From Clostridium gelidum (GTDB lineage: Bacteria; Bacillota; Clostridia; Clostridiales; Clostridiaceae), in the NCBI RefSeq assembly GCF_019977655.1, contig NZ_AP024849.1, positions 1,769,001 to 1,833,000 on the forward strand: a stretch of DNA of 64,000 nucleotides, in the 5' to 3' direction. Below, piece after piece: positions 1-9,194 of the stretch (position 1 is the first letter of the stretch; every line of letters starts with the position of its first letter). Under the pieces are notes generated by a model. It ran no database searches and was not told the DNA's origin. It saw nothing but the letters and a program-made list of their open reading frames with translations. Both the position numbers and the translations under genes were made by a program.

Positions 1-2
1 TG

Positions 3-62
3 GAAGGAGCTCTTGAGCCATTACCATTGACAAAAGCAATATATGACGGTGATTTTATTTAA
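3..62 (+). CDS. C-terminal end of a CDS cut by the window edge
   Basis: An open frame enters from the left edge and ends at TAA (60-62). Only about 19 residues are visible, ending in AIYDGDFI. This is too short to assign a family. It is followed by a long non-coding stretch and a terminator-like hairpin near 300, which fits the end of a transcription unit. The frame could be a chance one, but it is the only one of the three forward frames with a clean ending here. Confidence 0.45.
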   Translation, partial: EGALEPLPLTKAIYDGDFI

Positions 63-450
63 AACTAAATTAAGTTATATTCAAAAAAATAACAAATCAG
101 ATTGATTAACTTATTATAAATTTGAGAATCAAGATATATGAATAATTTATACAACGTAACTATTTGGTAACTTTTAATAAATTATTACGCTATATAATAA
201 GGCTACAGACAATCTTATGAGGTTGAGATTTAGTATAAAAATTTAAAAGTGAACAGATTGTGATAAAGAATTAGCAAATGAACGTGATCTGGTTTTTAAA
301 AGAGTAAAAAAATTAACTTAATTAATTTGAGTTAATTTTTTTGCTCTTACGTTAGTGAGTTATTATAGAGCTCTATAGGAAAATAAGATCTATTATAGAT
401 ATCAGTGTATATGGAATAAATTATTATAATAAATGCAGACGAGATTGAGA
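63..450. other. Intergenic region, 388 bp
   Basis: No convincing gene is seen on either strand. The only clear structure is the long AT-rich hairpin at 300-348, described separately. A weak pairing (CAGAT near 254 with ATCTG near 288) lies just before it. Confidence 0.6.
300..348. terminator. Bidirectional terminator-like hairpin
   Basis: Arms at 300-318 and 330-348 pair over 19 positions with one G-U pair and an 11-nt loop. The stem contains A7 and T7 tracts, so it could act for the truncated gene on the left and for the TetR gene converging from the right. Confidence 0.7.
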
Positions 451-1035
451 TTAAGTTAGAATAAGTGAATTAATTCCATTAAATGCAATATTGCTAGCTG
501 CATTTGCAAAGTCTTCAAAAGAGAGAGTCGAATTTATATCAAGCCATTCAACATACATGGATATAATTCCGGAAGCGATAAATTCAGCATATAAGTTGAG
601 AACTTCTTCATTAGTAGTAAGTTTTTTATGAAGTTTTTCTATAATGGAATCTTTTAATATTCTTTTTACTTTAATCAAAAGAAAATTATGCGAATTAGTA
701 TGAACTAACTTTTGATAGAAATCAAAATCTTCATTAAGCACATTATTTAAAGTGGTGAAAAAGGTATATGCATCAAATTGTTCATAAAAAAAATCACATT
801 TATCTAAAATAAGTAAAAATTTTTCTATAGCTTCATTTGCGATTTTATCAAATATGTCGTCAATACTTGAATAATGCATATAAAACGTCTTACGGTTTAT
901 ATTTGCGGTTTCAGCCAATTCTTTTATAGTAATTTTAGAAGCATCTTTTTCTGCTAGTAGAGTTATTAAAGCATCTCTGATACTTTTTTGGGTTTTTTCA
1001 ATTCGTCGATCTTTTTTTTCTAGGTATTTATCCAT
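451..1035 (-). CDS. TetR/AcrR family transcriptional regulator
   Basis: A 194-aa protein with an N-terminal TetR helix-turn-helix at about residues 35-57, including the characteristic KTFYMHY recognition-helix stretch (49-55). The all-helical C-terminal ligand domain is typical in length. The ATG start is preceded by GGAGG on the minus strand (complement of 1041-1045). The gene is divergent from the membrane fusion protein/RND pump operon, and the intergenic region carries two related palindromes. I infer that it represses both itself and the pump and is released by a pump substrate. The ligand cannot be predicted. Confidence 0.9.
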   Translation of the reverse strand: MDKYLEKKDRRIEKTQKSIRDALITLLAEKDASKITIKELAETANINRKTFYMHYSSIDDIFDKIANEAIEKFLLILDKCDFFYEQFDAYTFFTTLNNVLNEDFDFYQKLVHTNSHNFLLIKVKRILKDSIIEKLHKKLTTNEEVLNLYAEFIASGIISMYVEWLDINSTLSFEDFANAASNIAFNGINSLILT

Positions 1036-1070
1036 AATATCCTCCTATATAAGGTAACATTTTTTGAAAA

Positions 1071-1165
1071 TATGAGTATTAAACAACAGCTTGTTGATTT
1101 TTGACCATTGTTAGTTGACTATAAAATAATTATAATACAACTATGAGTATTAAGCAACACGTGTT
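1071..1165. promoter_or_regulatory. Two TetR operator candidates and efflux-operon promoter
   Basis: The block TATGAGTATTAA followed by a palindrome occurs twice: at 1071-1096 with CAACA-gct-TGTTG, and at 1143-1165 with the perfect palindrome AACACGTGTT (1156-1165). A plausible promoter lies between them: TTGTTA (1108-1113), 17-nt spacer, TATAAT (1131-1136). The two sites therefore bracket the promoter, a normal TetR arrangement. Binding is inferred, not shown. Confidence 0.6.
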
Positions 1166-1209
1166 ACATTTGTTTTTAAACACTAACATTTATTTATGGA
1201 GGAATAGTT

Positions 1210-2448
1210 ATGAAATATAAAAAATTATGTTTGCCTATTTTAATTGGAGTAATGCTTACATCTCTAATTGGATGTAGTAAATCAACAACTGCAGTAGAAA
1301 ACAATTTAAATCAAGGTAAACAAGTAAAAGTTCAAAATGTTAAAAGTGAAAGTATCAATAACGTATCTGAATTATCTGGAACATTACAACCATTTGAGGA
1401 AGCAACAGTTTCTTTTGAAGTTTCAGGAATAATAAATTCTTTGAATGCAAAAGAAGGTAGCAATGTAAGTAAGGATGATATTTTAGCAACAGTAGATAGC
1501 AAAAATTATGAATTGCAGGTAGGTCAAGCTCAAGCAAATGCTGATAAGGCTTCTGCAGCAGTTACACAAACTGAAAAAGGAGCTAGAGCGCAGCAGGTTG
1601 AGCAAGTAAAATTAAAAGCTGAACAAGCAGAAATAGCTTATAATCAAGCAGTAGTTGATTTCAACAGAAATAAGACTCTATTTGAAGCAGAAGCTATAAG
1701 TAAAAGTGATTATGAAAAATTTCAGAACAATGTAACTGTAGCACAAAAAGATATGGAAGGTGCAAAGCAGGCATATTCATTAATTGCTGAAGGGTCAACA
1801 GAGGAGGAAAAGGCTCAGGCAAATGCAGGTTATAATCAAGCTAATGCTGCTAAAGCTCAAGCAGAACTGGCACTTTCCAAAACATCCCTTAGATCATCTA
1901 TAAATGGAGTTGTTATATCTAAGCTTATATCTCAAGGACAGCTAGTAGCTCCAGGAACTCCAGCATATAAAATAGGAAACATAGATAAGCTTAAAGTTCT
2001 TTTGTCAGTTCCAGATTATGAAGTTTCTTCTTGGAAAATAGGTGATAAAATATCAGCAAAATTATATGACGATTCAATGGATGGCGTAGTTACTAATATA
2101 TTTGCAACAACGAATGCAAACACTGGAAGTATAAGTGTAGAGGTAAATATAGATAATCCAGATCATAAATGGCGTTCTGGGCAGGTAGTTACATGTAGTC
2201 ATAATACTGATAATGGACAAGGCATTATTTTACCTAAAGAAGTTGTTATAAGCACTGGCGGTTCATCACCTTATGTTTTTCTTTTAAAAGACAACAAAGC
2301 AATAAAAACTGCTGTTGAAGTTGGAGAATTAAAAAATAATAAATTTGAAATCAAATCAGGTATTAATGAGAGTGATCAGGTAATTATTGAAGGAATGGAC
2401 AAACTATCAAATAATGACAGCGTGAAAGTATCGGGGAGTGATAAGTAG
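1210..2448 (+). CDS. RND efflux membrane fusion protein (HlyD/AcrA type lipoprotein)
   Basis: A 412-aa periplasmic-adaptor-type subunit. The N-terminus has a lipoprotein signal with lipobox LIGC (Cys22). A split biotinyl-lipoyl domain lies at about residues 66-105 and 224-262, flanking an alpha-helical hairpin rich in A, Q, K and E (about 100-220). A beta-barrel and membrane-proximal domain follow. The start is supported by GGAGGA at 1199-1204. The stop codon overlaps the GTG start of the RND pump by one base, so the two are translationally coupled. In a Gram-positive the adaptor would be tethered to the outer face of the membrane. Substrate unknown. Confidence 0.92.
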   Translation: MKYKKLCLPILIGVMLTSLIGCSKSTTAVENNLNQGKQVKVQNVKSESINNVSELSGTLQPFEEATVSFEVSGIINSLNAKEGSNVSKDDILATVDSKNYELQVGQAQANADKASAAVTQTEKGARAQQVEQVKLKAEQAEIAYNQAVVDFNRNKTLFEAEAISKSDYEKFQNNVTVAQKDMEGAKQAYSLIAEGSTEEEKAQANAGYNQANAAKAQAELALSKTSLRSSINGVVISKLISQGQLVAPGTPAYKIGNIDKLKVLLSVPDYEVSSWKIGDKISAKLYDDSMDGVVTNIFATTNANTGSISVEVNIDNPDHKWRSGQVVTCSHNTDNGQGIILPKEVVISTGGSSPYVFLLKDNKAIKTAVEVGELKNNKFEIKSGINESDQVIIEGMDKLSNNDSVKVSGSDK

Positions 2449-5400
2449 TGATTGAGTTTGTAGTTAGAAAAAAGAAAATAACAATATTAATCTTTGTAAT
2501 ATGTATAATAGGCGGAGTATATAATTTTTTCGCAATGCCAAAACAGGAAACACCAGATATAACTAGTTATTCAGCAGTAGTCACAACTGTATTACCAGGT
2601 GCAACACCTGAAAATATCGAGAATACTGTAACAAAAAAAGTAGAAGATAAAATAAAAGAAATTCAGGGCATAAAATCAATTACTTCGGATTCTCGAGAAA
2701 GTGTATCTATTGTCACTGTAGAGTTGAATAAAAATCAAAAACCAAAAGAAAAATGGAATGAATTAAGAAAAAAAGTACAAGATGTGGAAGCAGGGCTTCC
2801 AGAAGCTGCAAAAAAACCACAGGTAAATGACGACTTAGCAAAAAGTTATGTTCAAACTTTAAATATAACAAGTGATTCTTTAGAAGAATTATATAATGCA
2901 AGATCGTACATAGATAAATGGAAAGATCAGATTAAAACAGTGCAAGGAGTAGCAGATGTTACAGTAGTAGGGCTACCAGAAAAGCAGGTTAGAGTAGATT
3001 TAGACACACAAAAAATGTATAATTATGGAGTGTCGTGGAAGCTAGTGGCAGGTGCTATTAAGGGAGATAGAGATAAAACGCCCCTTGGTAATTTAGATAA
3101 TGAAAATCATAGATATCAGTTAAAATTAGATGAATCTTATGAGCCAAAAATTTTAAATCAAATAATTGTTTCAACGACCAAAGAAGGAAATCCTATTTAT
3201 TTAAGTGACATAGGAAAGGCGTATATGTCTACAGAAAAAGTTGATCATTATGTATATCATAATGGCAAGCCAGCAGTGGGTATTACCATAAATTGTGAAA
3301 CAGGAATAGATATACCATCTACACAAAAAAAGGTTACAGAAAAATTAGATAGTTTTAAAAATTCAATGCCAGCAGGAATTCAATTTGAAAATGTATATTC
3401 TATTAATGAAAGATTAAATGAAATGTTCAGCAGTCTTGCAAAGGAAATGATCATTGCTATTGCTTCAGTTTTAATTGTATGTTCTTTAGGATTAAGCTTT
3501 ATAGATTCATTAATGGTTGCTATAGCAATACCGATTTCTATGTCTATTGGCTTCATGCTGGCACCAGCATTTGGTGTTACTTTTAATCAAATGACCATCT
3601 ATGCATTAATCATAGTTCTTGGAATTCTTGTTGATGATGCTGTTGTTGTAAATGATAATATTGACAGGCATATTCTTGAATTAGGAGAATCAGTTGAGGA
3701 AGCTGCGATTAATGGGCCTAAAGAAGTTATTATATCAATTTTAACAGCAACCTTAGCAACAATTTGTACATTTGTTCCAATAGCTTTTTTACCAGGTATG
3801 ACGGGAGAATTTGCGCGGCCATTACCTGTAATTGTTTCTTTGTCAATGTTGGCATCTATGGCAATGGCACTTACTATAATACCTATCTTTCGTCAGTGGT
3901 ATGGTAAAAGAGAGGGGAAGAAAGATAAAAATAAGCCTGCTGGACTTTTAGGAAATCAAATTAAGAAACTAACCAATATATATGTAAGTAAGTTTATGCC
4001 GAAAGTATTAAAGAATCCCTTGAAATTTATTACTGCGGCAACATTAATTACATTAGTAGCTTATTCATTAATCAGCATTATACCAATGCAACTTTTCCCA
4101 AAGGCGGACAGAGCAGAGTTTCTTATCAATGTAACTAATCAGACTGGAAGTAGCATAAAAGATACTAATGTGCTTGTAGAGGACGTATCAAAATGGGTTA
4201 GTTCACAACCAAATGTTGAATTAGTATCAGCTTACGCAGGTGGACCAGCTCCAGCTATGTTTGCAGCAGATGAAAATATTGAAGATAAGGAGCAGTCAGG
4301 ACAAATTGTTGTAAAAATTGATACAAAAAAAGAGTCCACTGAAAGACTTATTGATAAATGGAATGAGCAATTTAAGGAACTTTATCCGAAGGCGGAAGTA
4401 GTATCAAAGTCATTACAAGCTGGATTCTCGGTAGGTAAGCCTGTAGAAATAAGGATTTATGGAGAAGATGTAGAAAAATTAAGAGATATTACGCAGGAAG
4501 TAGAAGGGAAATTAAAAGCTATTAATGGTGTAACTAATGTTAAGAATAATATTGGAATTGATAATTATAGCTATAAAATAGAAGTAAATAAGGCATTAAT
4601 GGATAAAATGCATGTAAATTATTCAGATATTACGAGTACCATCCGTTTAGTTAATGATGGAATAGTAGTAGATAAATTCGAGGATAAAAATGATGTTTCT
4701 GATATAGTCATATATGCAAACAAATCCAATGAAGATCCTATGGTTGATTTCGAGAAACTTAGTGTTCCAAATGCACTTGGTGAGCAAATACCTTTAAAGC
4801 AACTTGTTAAAATTACACCAGATTTCTCAATTAATTCTATACCTCATCGTAATTTAGAAAGATATGTTCAAGTATCCGCTAGTGTTACTGGAAAAACCAC
4901 TGCTGCATCGGCTATGAAGGAAATTAAGCAAGAGATGAATAAGATTGAGTTACCAGATGGATACACTTGGGAAGCTGGTGGGGAAACTGTTGAGTCTGTA
5001 GATATTTTTGCAGATTTAATAAAACTTTTAGCTGTAGCTGCGATTTTAATTATAGTGCTTATTATATTACAATTTTACTCATTTAGCATACCAGCAATAA
5101 TAGCAAGCACATTCTTGTTAGCTTTTGGTGGAAGTTTAATAGGATTATTTATTACAGGAAAGTCCCTTGGATTTATGGCAATGCTTGGAGTTATAACATT
5201 AATTGGTATTGTTGCGAGAAATGGTATAGTACTAATTGAATTTATTGAAAATGAACGTAAAAATGGTGTTGAGATTAATCAAGCAGTTATCAACGCAGGT
5301 GAAGCGAGACTTCGTCCAGTTATGTTAACAGCTATTATTGCAATTGTTGGATTAGTCCCAATGGCAGTGAATGGAGAAGTGCTATTTAAGCCTATGGCAG

Positions 5401-5531
5401 TATCTATTATTTTTGGATTAATGTATGCTACAATCCTTACTTTAGTAGTAGTTCCAGCAATATATGTTATAATTGATAAAATGAAGATTAAGTTTAAGAA
5501 TTCAAAAGTTAAAGCAGATAATGTAAAATAA
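2448..5531 (+). CDS. RND family efflux pump (AcrB/MMPL superfamily, HAE-type)
   Basis: A 1027-aa inner-membrane proton/drug antiporter of standard length. It has two repeated halves: TM1, a large extracellular loop, then six TMs, each twice. The paired aspartates of TM4 are present (D396-D397 in GILVDDAVVVND). The TM10 position that is Lys in AcrB is Arg924 (GIVARNGIVLIEF). It starts with GTG directly in the TAGTG overlap with the adaptor gene. No outer-membrane channel partner is present, as expected in a monoderm. The TetR gene upstream is the probable regulator. Confidence 0.93.
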   Translation: MIEFVVRKKKITILIFVICIIGGVYNFFAMPKQETPDITSYSAVVTTVLPGATPENIENTVTKKVEDKIKEIQGIKSITSDSRESVSIVTVELNKNQKPKEKWNELRKKVQDVEAGLPEAAKKPQVNDDLAKSYVQTLNITSDSLEELYNARSYIDKWKDQIKTVQGVADVTVVGLPEKQVRVDLDTQKMYNYGVSWKLVAGAIKGDRDKTPLGNLDNENHRYQLKLDESYEPKILNQIIVSTTKEGNPIYLSDIGKAYMSTEKVDHYVYHNGKPAVGITINCETGIDIPSTQKKVTEKLDSFKNSMPAGIQFENVYSINERLNEMFSSLAKEMIIAIASVLIVCSLGLSFIDSLMVAIAIPISMSIGFMLAPAFGVTFNQMTIYALIIVLGILVDDAVVVNDNIDRHILELGESVEEAAINGPKEVIISILTATLATICTFVPIAFLPGMTGEFARPLPVIVSLSMLASMAMALTIIPIFRQWYGKREGKKDKNKPAGLLGNQIKKLTNIYVSKFMPKVLKNPLKFITAATLITLVAYSLISIIPMQLFPKADRAEFLINVTNQTGSSIKDTNVLVEDVSKWVSSQPNVELVSAYAGGPAPAMFAADENIEDKEQSGQIVVKIDTKKESTERLIDKWNEQFKELYPKAEVVSKSLQAGFSVGKPVEIRIYGEDVEKLRDITQEVEGKLKAINGVTNVKNNIGIDNYSYKIEVNKALMDKMHVNYSDITSTIRLVNDGIVVDKFEDKNDVSDIVIYANKSNEDPMVDFEKLSVPNALGEQIPLKQLVKITPDFSINSIPHRNLERYVQVSASVTGKTTAASAMKEIKQEMNKIELPDGYTWEAGGETVESVDIFADLIKLLAVAAILIIVLIILQFYSFSIPAIIASTFLLAFGGSLIGLFITGKSLGFMAMLGVITLIGIVARNGIVLIEFIENERKNGVEINQAVINAGEARLRPVMLTAIIAIVGLVPMAVNGEVLFKPMAVSIIFGLMYATILTLVVVPAIYVIIDKMKIKFKNSKVKADNVK

Positions 5532-5676
5532 TGAATATATTTAGGATGCACGTGTTATTATTAAACCTCAATAATAGTTGTACTTATTGAGGAGAAATGT
5601 GAACCACATTAATTAAAAGCTTTTAGGATAGTTAATTATATTTGTATCACCAGTGGTAGTGGGAAATGGAGGTTTT

Positions 5677-6486
5677 ATGAGTGAATTCATTTCAATTCAA
5701 ATGTCAACTATTAATTCAAAAACTATTTCGAAAAATTTAACCTACGAAGAAATATATCCTAGTAAAGAAATGTGTAACACTGTATTATGTTATTTTACGC
5801 TTTTTTCAAAAGAAATTGAAAGAAGAAATTATACGATGTCACTGATTCCAGATGGATGTATAAATATTCTGATAGATTTAAATGAAGAAGACATAGACAA
5901 AAGTATTTCTATTTTGGGACCAATAACAAGCTCTGTTAATTATGAGATAGATAATAGTGTAAACATATTTGGAATAAGAATTTTGCCAGGAAAACTTTCT
6001 GAATTGATTAACATACCGATGAAATTTATTGTCAACAAGCAATTTTTATTAAAGGATGTAATTAGTGATTTTTGCAAATATATACCTAAAAATGCTCAGG
6101 AAATAGATAACAAAATGTTAATGTCATCTATAGATAATTATACCTTAGAGTTTTTTGAAAACACACCTTCGTGCAAAAACAAAACTGTAATATCAAATTT
6201 AATAAGATATATTTATGATAAGAAAGGACAAGTATCTATAGAAGAATTATCAAAGGTAACCAATTACAGTACTAGGAATCTGAGTAGGATATCTGAGAGT
6301 GAAATAGGTATAAATTTAAAATTATTTTGTAGAATAGTTAGATTTCAAAATATGTTATATTCTATTAAAGATAAACGTGATTTAAATTGGAAGAGTGTTG
6401 CATTAGAAAATGGATATTATGATCAGTCTCATTTAGTGAAAGAATTCAAATTTTTTTGTGGTATTTCGCCAACTTTATTTAAATAA
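5677..6486 (+). CDS. AraC family regulator with DUF6597-like sensor domain
   Basis: About 269 aa. The N-terminal half contains the pattern PDGCINILID followed by FGIRILPGKL, which I recognise from the DUF6597 domain found in front of AraC-type helix-turn-helix domains. The C-terminal roughly 100 residues form the two-HTH AraC module, ending in DQSHLVKEFKFFCGISP. An in-frame GTG lies at 5653, but ATG 5677 has GGAGG at 5668-5672 and is preferred. The gene stands alone after the RND operon. Its targets are unknown. Confidence 0.85.
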   Translation: MSEFISIQMSTINSKTISKNLTYEEIYPSKEMCNTVLCYFTLFSKEIERRNYTMSLIPDGCINILIDLNEEDIDKSISILGPITSSVNYEIDNSVNIFGIRILPGKLSELINIPMKFIVNKQFLLKDVISDFCKYIPKNAQEIDNKMLMSSIDNYTLEFFENTPSCKNKTVISNLIRYIYDKKGQVSIEELSKVTNYSTRNLSRISESEIGINLKLFCRIVRFQNMLYSIKDKRDLNWKSVALENGYYDQSHLVKEFKFFCGISPTLFK

Positions 6487-6625
6487 TTTGCTATTGTCCG
6501 ATTTTTACAAGATAATTAGTATAATTTGTTATAAAATATGCCTAAGACATTTTTATATTAAAAGAATTATAATATAAAAATTACTAAAATGAGTTATATG
6601 CATTTTTTTATGGGAGGTATGATAT

Positions 6626-7015
6626 ATGTTGTTAAAAAATATGATTTCTGAAATGAAAAAAGAAAAAATTAGGAAACAAAAAAAGGAAAGAACAAAAAAA
6701 ATAATTGGAATTACTGTATCATTATTAACGACTGGAATAGGTGGTGTTATTGGAGGCTTGTTATTAGCACCTAAGTCAGGTAAAGAACTTAGAGAAGATG
6801 TTGTTAAAAAGGTTACAGAAAATAATGAAAATTTAAAAAAGGATATTGAAGAGAAGAAAGAAAAATTATCAACCAGTGTCAATGAAACAAGAGATAAAAT
6901 TAATAGTTATCTTTCAGAAAAAAGAGGAAAAAAATGTGATTCATCTCAAGAGGATCAAGATTTAGAAAATAAATCAATAGAAAAAGAAGAGGTTGAGGAA
7001 AAAACTATTGGATAG
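6626..7015 (+). CDS. YtxH domain protein (envelope stress-type)
   Basis: A 129-aa basic protein. After about 25 charged residues there is a short hydrophobic segment containing GGVIGGLLLAPKSGKELR, the YtxH signature. A long Lys/Glu-rich amphipathic helix follows, probably coiled coil. GGGAGG at 6612-6617 sets the ATG start. It is followed within about 20 bp by a DUF948-like gene; these two families are paired in Bacillus stress operons (YtxH/YtxG), so co-function in the envelope is likely. Biochemical role unknown. Confidence 0.85.
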   Translation: MLLKNMISEMKKEKIRKQKKERTKKIIGITVSLLTTGIGGVIGGLLLAPKSGKELREDVVKKVTENNENLKKDIEEKKEKLSTSVNETRDKINSYLSEKRGKKCDSSQEDQDLENKSIEKEEVEEKTIG

Positions 7016-7032
7016 AAATTGTGGGGATGCAA

Positions 7033-7368
7033 ATGTATATTGAAGTTTCAACTCTATGTTATGGTATTTTAATCATATTAGCAGTAGTTGTTTTGGTTTA
7101 TTTGATACTTTGCTTGAATAAGTTAAATTTACTGTTAAAGCAAATATCGGTATTTTGGAATGAAAATTCTACAAATATTTCAGAGACAGTAAAATCAATG
7201 CCAATTATAGCGAATAATGCAGTTGAGTTAAGTGAAAATCTAAAGACAACAAGTGATGTCATTATTGAAGCTACTTCTACAGCAATTGATACAAAAAAAG
7301 AAATAGTTGATCACATTGAAATAATTACAGATATTTTTAAGATTATAAGAGGCGTATGGCTTAAATAA
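7033..7368 (+). CDS. DUF948-like (YtxG-type) membrane protein
   Basis: About 111 aa: one N-terminal TM helix (residues about 8-30), then a long helical domain rich in N, T, S and E, resembling DUF948 proteins. In-frame GTG 7021 and ATG 7027 also exist. ATG 7033 is preferred because GGGG at 7023-7026 lies at normal spacing. It is in an operon with the YtxH gene upstream, and a strong terminator follows. Confidence 0.7.
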   Translation: MYIEVSTLCYGILIILAVVVLVYLILCLNKLNLLLKQISVFWNENSTNISETVKSMPIIANNAVELSENLKTTSDVIIEATSTAIDTKKEIVDHIEIITDIFKIIRGVWLK

Positions 7369-7410
7369 TAATATCTTAGTAATGTTGAATTATGATACAT
7401 ATAATGGTAT

Positions 7411-7465
7411 AAAACTTTCTATATTCCAATATGATTTTAAGTATTTGGAAGTAGAAAGTTTTTAT
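7411..7465 (+). terminator. Rho-independent terminator of the YtxH/DUF948 operon
   Basis: AAAACTTTCTATATTCCAA (7411-7429) pairs with the arm at about 7443-7460, followed by TTTTTATTTT. Minor mismatches occur near the apex. Confidence 0.75.
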
Positions 7466-7942
7466 TTTATTATTTAGAAGTAATAAAATAGTATTTTAAT
7501 TCTTATAAGACAATATTTAATGGCAAAATTAGGTGGTTTTAGAAGTGAAAATTTGGTATTAAATCTCAAGGTATTGCAAATAGGTAATAGTATCTTTTTT
7601 TAATAGGAAAAAAATTATATTATATATGTTGCAAATTGGCTTTTATATTCGGACACATAGACTGTCTATTGTGTAAGTATGAACCTGACATACGGACAGT
7701 TAATAACCAATAATTCCCAAAATAAATTTTAACAGAAAAATTGATTTGAAAATAATGAAAAACCACCAATTCTAGTGTGAAATTGATTTGCACAAACAAT
7801 TTACTTTGCGATAATGACTTTTTAACACAGATACAAGACATATGATCATTGAATAAAAAGTGTGAAAAGTAATCTAGAGAACCCAATCCAAATGGAGGGG
7901 TTCTCCTTATTATTTTGAGTTATTTTAATTTGTAGAAAGGCT
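7466..7942. other. Intergenic region, about 480 bp, no convincing gene
   Basis: An 88-codon minus-strand frame (7620-7886) has no recognisable family, no good RBS and unusual composition; I do not call it. A small hairpin occurs at 7644-7666 (ATAGAC/GTCTAT), and another at 7877-7905 (listed separately). Confidence 0.5.
7877..7905. terminator. Hairpin near the 3' end of the PHP gene
   Basis: GAGAACCC (7877-7884) pairs with GGGTTCTC (7898-7905), followed on the plus strand by CTTATTATTTT. It lies about 40 bp beyond the PHP stop codon and could end transcription from either side. Confidence 0.5.
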
Positions 7943-8821
7943 TTATATCAGATTACTTGGAAGCCATGGCTCTAATATTTCATATGATATTTTTGAACCA
8001 GGGATGCTTTCACCAATTTTAACATTAGGTTTAAGTTTTCCATGATAGTCACTACCACCTGATGCATAAAGATTGTTTTCAGTGCAATAATTAAGCAGAT
8101 ATTTTGTTTTATCAATTGTATGAAGAGAGTGGTAACATTCTATTCCATCAAGTGCATTTAACGACACTATTGAATTTAAAAATTCTTTATGGTCATCTGC
8201 AAAATATCCATAAAGATGAGCAAGGAATGCTTTGCCACCTGCTTTTTTTATAAGAGTAGCAGCTTCGGGTACTGTGGGATAGTTTTTTGTTTGATCAAGA
8301 AAAAATGGACTATCTTCATTATTGGCACAAGTTCTATAAAATGCATTGAGACTTTCCCAAACGTCTTTAGTGAAATGTTTTTCATTTTCAGGATATTTCC
8401 TAAGATCAGCGTGCATTATTTGATTAGCAAAATATTTTCCATTATTAATTGATAGATTATCACTATATTTAATATTAAGGTTTTTGCATACTTCCATCAA
8501 TTTTTTTAGGTAAGTATTTTCTCTTTCAAGAAATTTCTCATCTGAAACAATTCCAGTTGAATCTATTGCTTCAAGGTCTATACCGTATCCTAATACTTCA
8601 ATAGGTTTTCCATTATGAACAACAGAAAACTCACAGCCAGGAATAATTTTACCTTCAAAATAATTATGTACGTTGATATCTCTAAGTTTTTTATAAGCAC
8701 CAATAGAGTCATGGTCTGTAATAGAAATATATTCTAGACCTGCTTGTTGTGCCTTAATAAGAATATCTTTCGGTTCATCTGAACCATCTGATGAAGTTGT
8801 ATGAATATGTAAATCTATCAT
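7943..8821 (-). CDS. PHP domain metal-dependent phosphoesterase
   Basis: A 292-aa protein of the PHP family (RNase AM / YciV / TrpH-like). The metal-binding motifs are visible: HIHTTSSDGS at residues 4-13, ITDHDS near 39-44, an internal HLYGYF, and C-terminal GSDYHG. The family includes 3',5'-nucleotide phosphatases and 5'-3' exonucleases acting on short RNAs. The exact substrate here is not determined. The start is supported by GGAGGA on the minus strand about nine bases upstream. Monocistronic. Confidence 0.88.
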   Translation of the reverse strand: MIDLHIHTTSSDGSDEPKDILIKAQQAGLEYISITDHDSIGAYKKLRDINVHNYFEGKIIPGCEFSVVHNGKPIEVLGYGIDLEAIDSTGIVSDEKFLERENTYLKKLMEVCKNLNIKYSDNLSINNGKYFANQIMHADLRKYPENEKHFTKDVWESLNAFYRTCANNEDSPFFLDQTKNYPTVPEAATLIKKAGGKAFLAHLYGYFADDHKEFLNSIVSLNALDGIECYHSLHTIDKTKYLLNYCTENNLYASGGSDYHGKLKPNVKIGESIPGSKISYEILEPWLPSNLI

Positions 8822-8876
8822 TTAATGCATCCTCCGTTTTTATTTGTAATCTTTATTTTATATCACTTTACAAGTA

Positions 8877-9084
8877 ATGGCAAATAAAAGCAGAAGTCTT
8901 AAAACTAAAGAATTAAGGGATGCTTTGCCTGAAAATAATAAAGGTATGAATTATAGTGCCTCAAATACTTACTGATGATTCAGAAGGTTTCATTACACTT
9001 TCGAGTAAATTACAACAATTAGGTTATAACGAGGTTAATTTAAATTTAGGATGTCCTGCTGAAACGGTTGTTTCAATTGGATAA
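8877..9084 (+). pseudogene. Remnant of a tRNA-dihydrouridine synthase family gene
   Basis: The first frame reads up to RDALPENNKGMN. After a single extra base near 8956 a second frame reads VPQILTDDSEGF then YNEVNLNLGCP, typical of the N-terminal third of clostridial Dus-family proteins, and stops at 9082-9084. Both the N-terminal FAPMEG motif and the remaining two thirds are missing. The fragment lies directly beside the IS3 element, so it is probably an old target of insertion or deletion. Confidence 0.7.
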
Positions 9085-9194
9085 TAATATTTTATATGAA
9101 AAGTATTTGGACAAGAATATCAAATCTTTTAAGAATGAAAACCCACGAAAATGAACTGCACCCTGTCAAGTAGACATATGAAAAAATAAAAAAA

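Noticed and set aside
7620..7886. 88-codon minus-strand ORF
   Set aside because: No RBS, no recognisable domain, odd Cys/His/Phe-rich composition; probably a chance frame in intergenic DNA.
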